Positions 6,175 to 7,234 of a DNA stretch of 7,234 nt are shown here, in pieces. The DNA comes from an uncultured Sutterellaceae bacterium (lineage in GTDB: Bacteria; Pseudomonadota; Gammaproteobacteria; Burkholderiales; Burkholderiaceae_F): contig CAMYAA010000039.1 in assembly GCA_947253615.1 (NCBI GenBank), positions 1-7,234 on the forward strand, in the 5' to 3' direction. The translations under genes and the position numbers were made by a program. The notes beneath the pieces were generated by a model. The model was given only the letters and a program-made list of their open reading frames with translations. It did not search any database and was not told where the DNA came from. Each line of letters opens with the position of its first letter. Position 1 is the first letter of the stretch.

Positions 6175-6573
6175 ATGTCTCTGACCACACGGGACATTTC
6201 AATCCCAAAATACTCGCTTTTTCTAAATCGCCCTCTGTATTTATTCTCTTCTTTCGGACGACTTGCCATTATCCAGATTCTCCGCTGCAGTCCAATAATC
6301 AAATGATACGATTATGTTCTATTAACTTAAAAAGTTAAAAAGAATTCCGAAATAACAATTCAAACAATTACTAGCACTAGGGTTTTCATTAGTTAGTTTT
6401 AACCCTAAAAAACCTGCTCACCAAGAATTGATAGATTCATTTCTTACCCCCAAGAAAATATAATGAAAATAAATATTTCTGTTTTTAATTACTTCGATAT
6501 TCTACTTATGTTTTTCTGTTAATAATCAATATCCGAGTTTTAAAAACAGTCATCACACTATCCGACTCTGAGT
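6175..6573. other. AT-rich intergenic region, no convincing gene
   Basis: About 400 bp, clearly more AT-rich than the genes on either side of ssrA. It holds a small palindrome TTAACTT-AAA-AAGTTAA (6322-6338), an inverted repeat TAGGGTT (6378-6384) / AACCCTA (6401-6407), and a TATAAT box (6459-6464) with a poor -35 (TTCATT, 6436-6441; 17-nt spacer) that might serve the next gene. A short minus-strand frame (MASRPKEENK..., from about 6270) runs into the ssrA terminator and tmRNA, and is not a credible gene. No integrase, transposase or tRNA is seen. Confidence 0.55.
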
Positions 6574-6586
6574 AGGGGTGACCGTC

Positions 6587-6907
6587 ATGTCCAAAACCTC
6601 GTTCCCGAAAAAAGCCGCTCGTGTCATGAGCGCACTTAGTCTCTTTAGTCTTTTGTGCTTAAACGTTCAAGCCGCTGATACTAATGAGTTTTCCATACAA
6701 GACGTCAATGCTTATAAGCTTTGGCTAGCCCAGCATTATGGAGCTATACCGGCCTATGATAATTTCTCAGGCATTTGGGCCCTCAAACCGATCGCGCGAT
6801 CAATTCAAACCTATGGGTTAATGAGTTTTGGACGAACCCATGCGCGCGGCGAGGATTTAAGCTATTTTCGCAAAAAAACATCGTTCACAATAAAAACAAC
6901 GATGTAG
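6587..6907 (+). CDS. Exported protein of unknown family, N-terminal part (frame ends early)
   Basis: I do not recognise this family. ATG 6587 follows a good Shine-Dalgarno, AGGGGTGA (6574-6581), with a 5-nt spacer; a GTG at 6578 lies inside that site and is less likely. The product starts MSKTSFPKKAAR, then has a hydrophobic stretch and a typical signal-peptidase site (VQA-AD, after about residue 27). The exported part has an aromatic-rich segment with KLWLAQHYG and SGIWALKPIA. The frame stops at TAG 6905-6907, giving 106 residues. An uninterrupted frame in the -1 phase covers the same place and runs to the window end, so this stop is probably a frameshift consequence and residues after the A7 tract (TSFTIKTTM) are probably not native. 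The gene lies downstream of the ssrA terminator and is AT-rich. Confidence 0.6.
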   Translation: MSKTSFPKKAARVMSALSLFSLLCLNVQAADTNEFSIQDVNAYKLWLAQHYGAIPAYDNFSGIWALKPIARSIQTYGLMSFGRTHARGEDLSYFRKKTSFTIKTTM

Positions 6908-7234
6908 TAATCGATCAACCAACCCCTCGCTTTATCCCGATTGAACTAAATTTCGCAAAACCAACTCCTCCGTTATCTTCCCCCGAAACGCCACCGAAGT
7001 TTGATATTACGTTCTCGTCTCAAAAAAACAGCCAGTCAATCCACGAGTTTAATGCGACTACCCCCAGTATCGAAAAAATTACAACTCCTAGCCTCAGAAA
7101 TGAATTAACCTTAGAAACTATAACCAAAGAGCTTCACCGAGAAATAGTAGAAGACGAGTGGTTTCGGAATCATTACGATTGGCTAGGAAGCAGTATCGAT
7201 CAATCCAGTAACAATCTACCGCCCTACATTAAGG
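6879..7234 (+). pseudogene. Continuation of the exported protein in the -1 frame (frameshifted, runs off the window)
   Basis: The -1 frame is open from 6763 to 7234 without a stop, and takes over sensibly at the A7 run (6872-6878). If one A were added, the protein would read ...SYFRKK-NIVHNKNNDV... without interruption. The tail holds a Pro/Ser/Thr-rich linker (KPTPPLSSPETPPK), Asn/Ser/Thr-rich stretches and a charged helix-like segment (KELHREIVEDEW). There is no start codon with a ribosome binding site at its beginning, so it is not a separate gene. Whether this is a true mutation, phase variation, programmed slippage or a sequence error cannot be settled here. The C-terminus lies beyond the window. 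No domain is recognised. Confidence 0.6.

Noticed and set aside
6117..6302. Minus-strand 61-codon frame downstream of ssrA
   Set aside because: It ends inside the tmRNA T arm and reads through the ssrA terminator; no Shine-Dalgarno and no recognisable domain.
6378..6407. Inverted repeat TAGGGTT / AACCCTA as terminator or att site
   Set aside because: Only 7 bp with a 16-nt loop, no T-run after it on the plus strand, and no matching copy at the ssrA 3' end.
6871..6880. Classical programmed -1 frameshift site
   Set aside because: The zero-frame heptamer is C AAA AAA, which does not fit X XXY YYZ, and I see no clear downstream stem-loop; kept only as one of several explanations.
1..7234. CRISPR array, insertion sequence, toxin-antitoxin or phage genes
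   Set aside because: No regularly spaced repeats, terminal inverted repeats, transposase, integrase or paired small ORFs were found on either strand.

Overview
The window looks like a metagenomic contig from a gut-type betaproteobacterium, most likely Burkholderiales near Sutterella/Parasutterella. The grounds are GyrA residue patterns that match Burkholderiales, an OmpA/RmpM-like protein with the betaproteobacterial N-terminal 'GLCWHTGYWTP' block, and a tmRNA tag ending RFALAA. The genus is an inference; only the order-level placement is well supported.

Layout. Bases 1-48 are not genomic: they are an Illumina Nextera i5 adapter, including an index. Genomic sequence starts at 49, inside a minus-strand prephenate dehydratase gene (pheA, 3' end missing). 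Upstream of it on the same strand is complete gyrA (894-3680), with a terminator-like hairpin between them. A 600-bp divergent region of promoters and leaders (3681-4282) separates gyrA from three plus-strand genes: ompA (4283-4948, strong terminator), a HAD phosphatase of the Gph/MupP family (5027-5692), and ssrA/tmRNA (5787-6138, strong terminator). An AT-rich stretch with no convincing gene (6175-6573) follows. The last gene encodes an exported protein of unknown family. It begins at 6587, is interrupted by an apparent -1 frameshift at an A7 tract (6872-6878), and runs off the window end.

How the genes relate. The block resembles the conserved neighbourhood known in Burkholderiales and Pseudomonas (gyrA-serC-pheA on one side; ompA, ubiG and a HAD phosphatase on the other), but serC, ubiG and the chorismate mutase domain of PheA are absent here. 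The neighbourhood suggests that the phosphatase may be MupP (cell-wall recycling) rather than a phosphoglycolate phosphatase. OmpA and MupP would then both serve the envelope, while gyrA and ssrA are housekeeping genes.

The points most worth a second look are: a methionine in GyrA at the position of the quinolone-contacting Asp87 of E. coli; the frameshifted exported gene downstream of tmRNA; the compacted gyrA-pheA junction with a monofunctional PheA; an unusual basic tmRNA tag (ANNKRFALAA); and a 75-codon ORF with its own ribosome binding site in the ompA leader. I saw no CRISPR array, insertion sequence, integrase or clear defence system.
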